From Novipirellula artificiosorum (GTDB taxonomy: Bacteria > Planctomycetota > Planctomycetia > Pirellulales > Pirellulaceae), in assembly GCF_007860135.1 (NCBI RefSeq), contig NZ_SJPV01000005.1, positions 1 to 64,000 on the forward strand: a stretch of 64,000 nt of DNA, read 5' to 3'. Made by a program: the position numbers and the translations under genes. Positions within the stretch are counted from its first letter, which is position 1; each line of letters opens with the position of its first letter. Below the pieces are notes generated by a model. The model saw nothing but the letters and a program-made list of their open reading frames with translations. It was not told the origin of the DNA and searched no databases. Positions 63,922 through 64,000 of the stretch are shown piece after piece.

Positions 63922-64000
63922 TCAATAACGTGGCACGGATGAATCGATCTGTAGACTCCACTGATCGATGCCACCCTCCATGTTTTGGACCTTCCTGAAG
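63922..64000 (-). CDS. C-terminal end of a rhodanese-domain protein (partial)
   Basis: The minus strand is open from the right edge to a TGA at 63922-63924. The 25 visible residues contain NMEGGIDQWSLQIDSSVPRY, the usual ending of rhodanese domains (MEGGIxxW, then SVPRY), as found alone or at the C-terminus of MoeB/ThiF-type proteins. The rest of the gene is outside the window, so full length and partners cannot be stated. Confidence 0.7.
   Translation of the reverse strand, partial: FRKVQNMEGGIDQWSLQIDSSVPRY

Overview
The window reads as a chromosomal segment of a planctomycete, most likely a marine Pirellulaceae relative of Rhodopirellula. No rRNA marker is present, so this rests on gene content: a DUF1559 prepilin-like protein, a PVC-type membrane-bound dehydrogenase with a C-terminal heme domain, a tetrahydromethanopterin (H4MPT) gene set, many secreted low-complexity proteins, TPR proteins next to ExbB/ExbD, and a CsrA with a long tail. 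I see no phage, insertion sequence, CRISPR array, rRNA or tRNA.

Layout. Positions 1-2440 hold a lipoprotein and a trypsin-like protease gene broken by an in-frame stop. Positions 2476-6461 (minus) are the glycogen/maltodextrin pair malQ and glgP. YaiI-like and citrate synthase genes follow. From 17060 down to 8700 runs a tightly packed minus-strand gene row: purA, uppS, cdsA, phoH, a 7TM-HD phosphodiesterase-like protein, ybeY and a CorC/CNNM protein. It joins purine and cell-envelope lipid synthesis with RNA quality control. After a secreted Pro/Tyr/Ser-rich protein (17547) comes a GntR-controlled ABC exporter (19301-22327, minus) with a plausible operator. Next are a small lipoprotein, a DUF1559 protein, an FkbM methyltransferase with a peroxiredoxin-like protein, and a 1190-residue protein best explained as a PPi-type PEP carboxykinase. 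A secreted heme dehydrogenase and a periplasmic rhodanese follow. 

Positions 34229-38000 look plastic: csrA, an eroded Gfo/Idh/MocA oxidoreductase, a FucP-type sugar transporter, several palindromic repeats and a nested inverted-repeat element. Thioredoxin reductase, CstA, an SDR protein lacking its catalytic Tyr, coaD, and a pair of lipoproteins (COG3014-like and LpoB-like) fill 38022-44747. An extremely acidic protein precedes ileS (eukaryote-like type) and purN.

Positions 58013-49827 (minus) form the most suggestive cluster: two TPR proteins, an ExbB/ExbD/ExbD motor, then pabA, DUF447 and mptG. The last three can be read together as making the aminobenzoate moiety of H4MPT. The right end has two coupled membrane proteins of unknown role, malate dehydrogenase, an alpha/beta-hydrolase that may have lost catalytic residues, a single-domain response regulator, and the C-terminal end of a rhodanese-domain gene running off the window.

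Most of the window is ordinary housekeeping. The points worth a second look are the interrupted protease, the eroded oxidoreductase, the PPi-PEPCK candidate, the H4MPT cluster behind an Exb motor, the nested palindrome, and several enzymes with altered catalytic residues.
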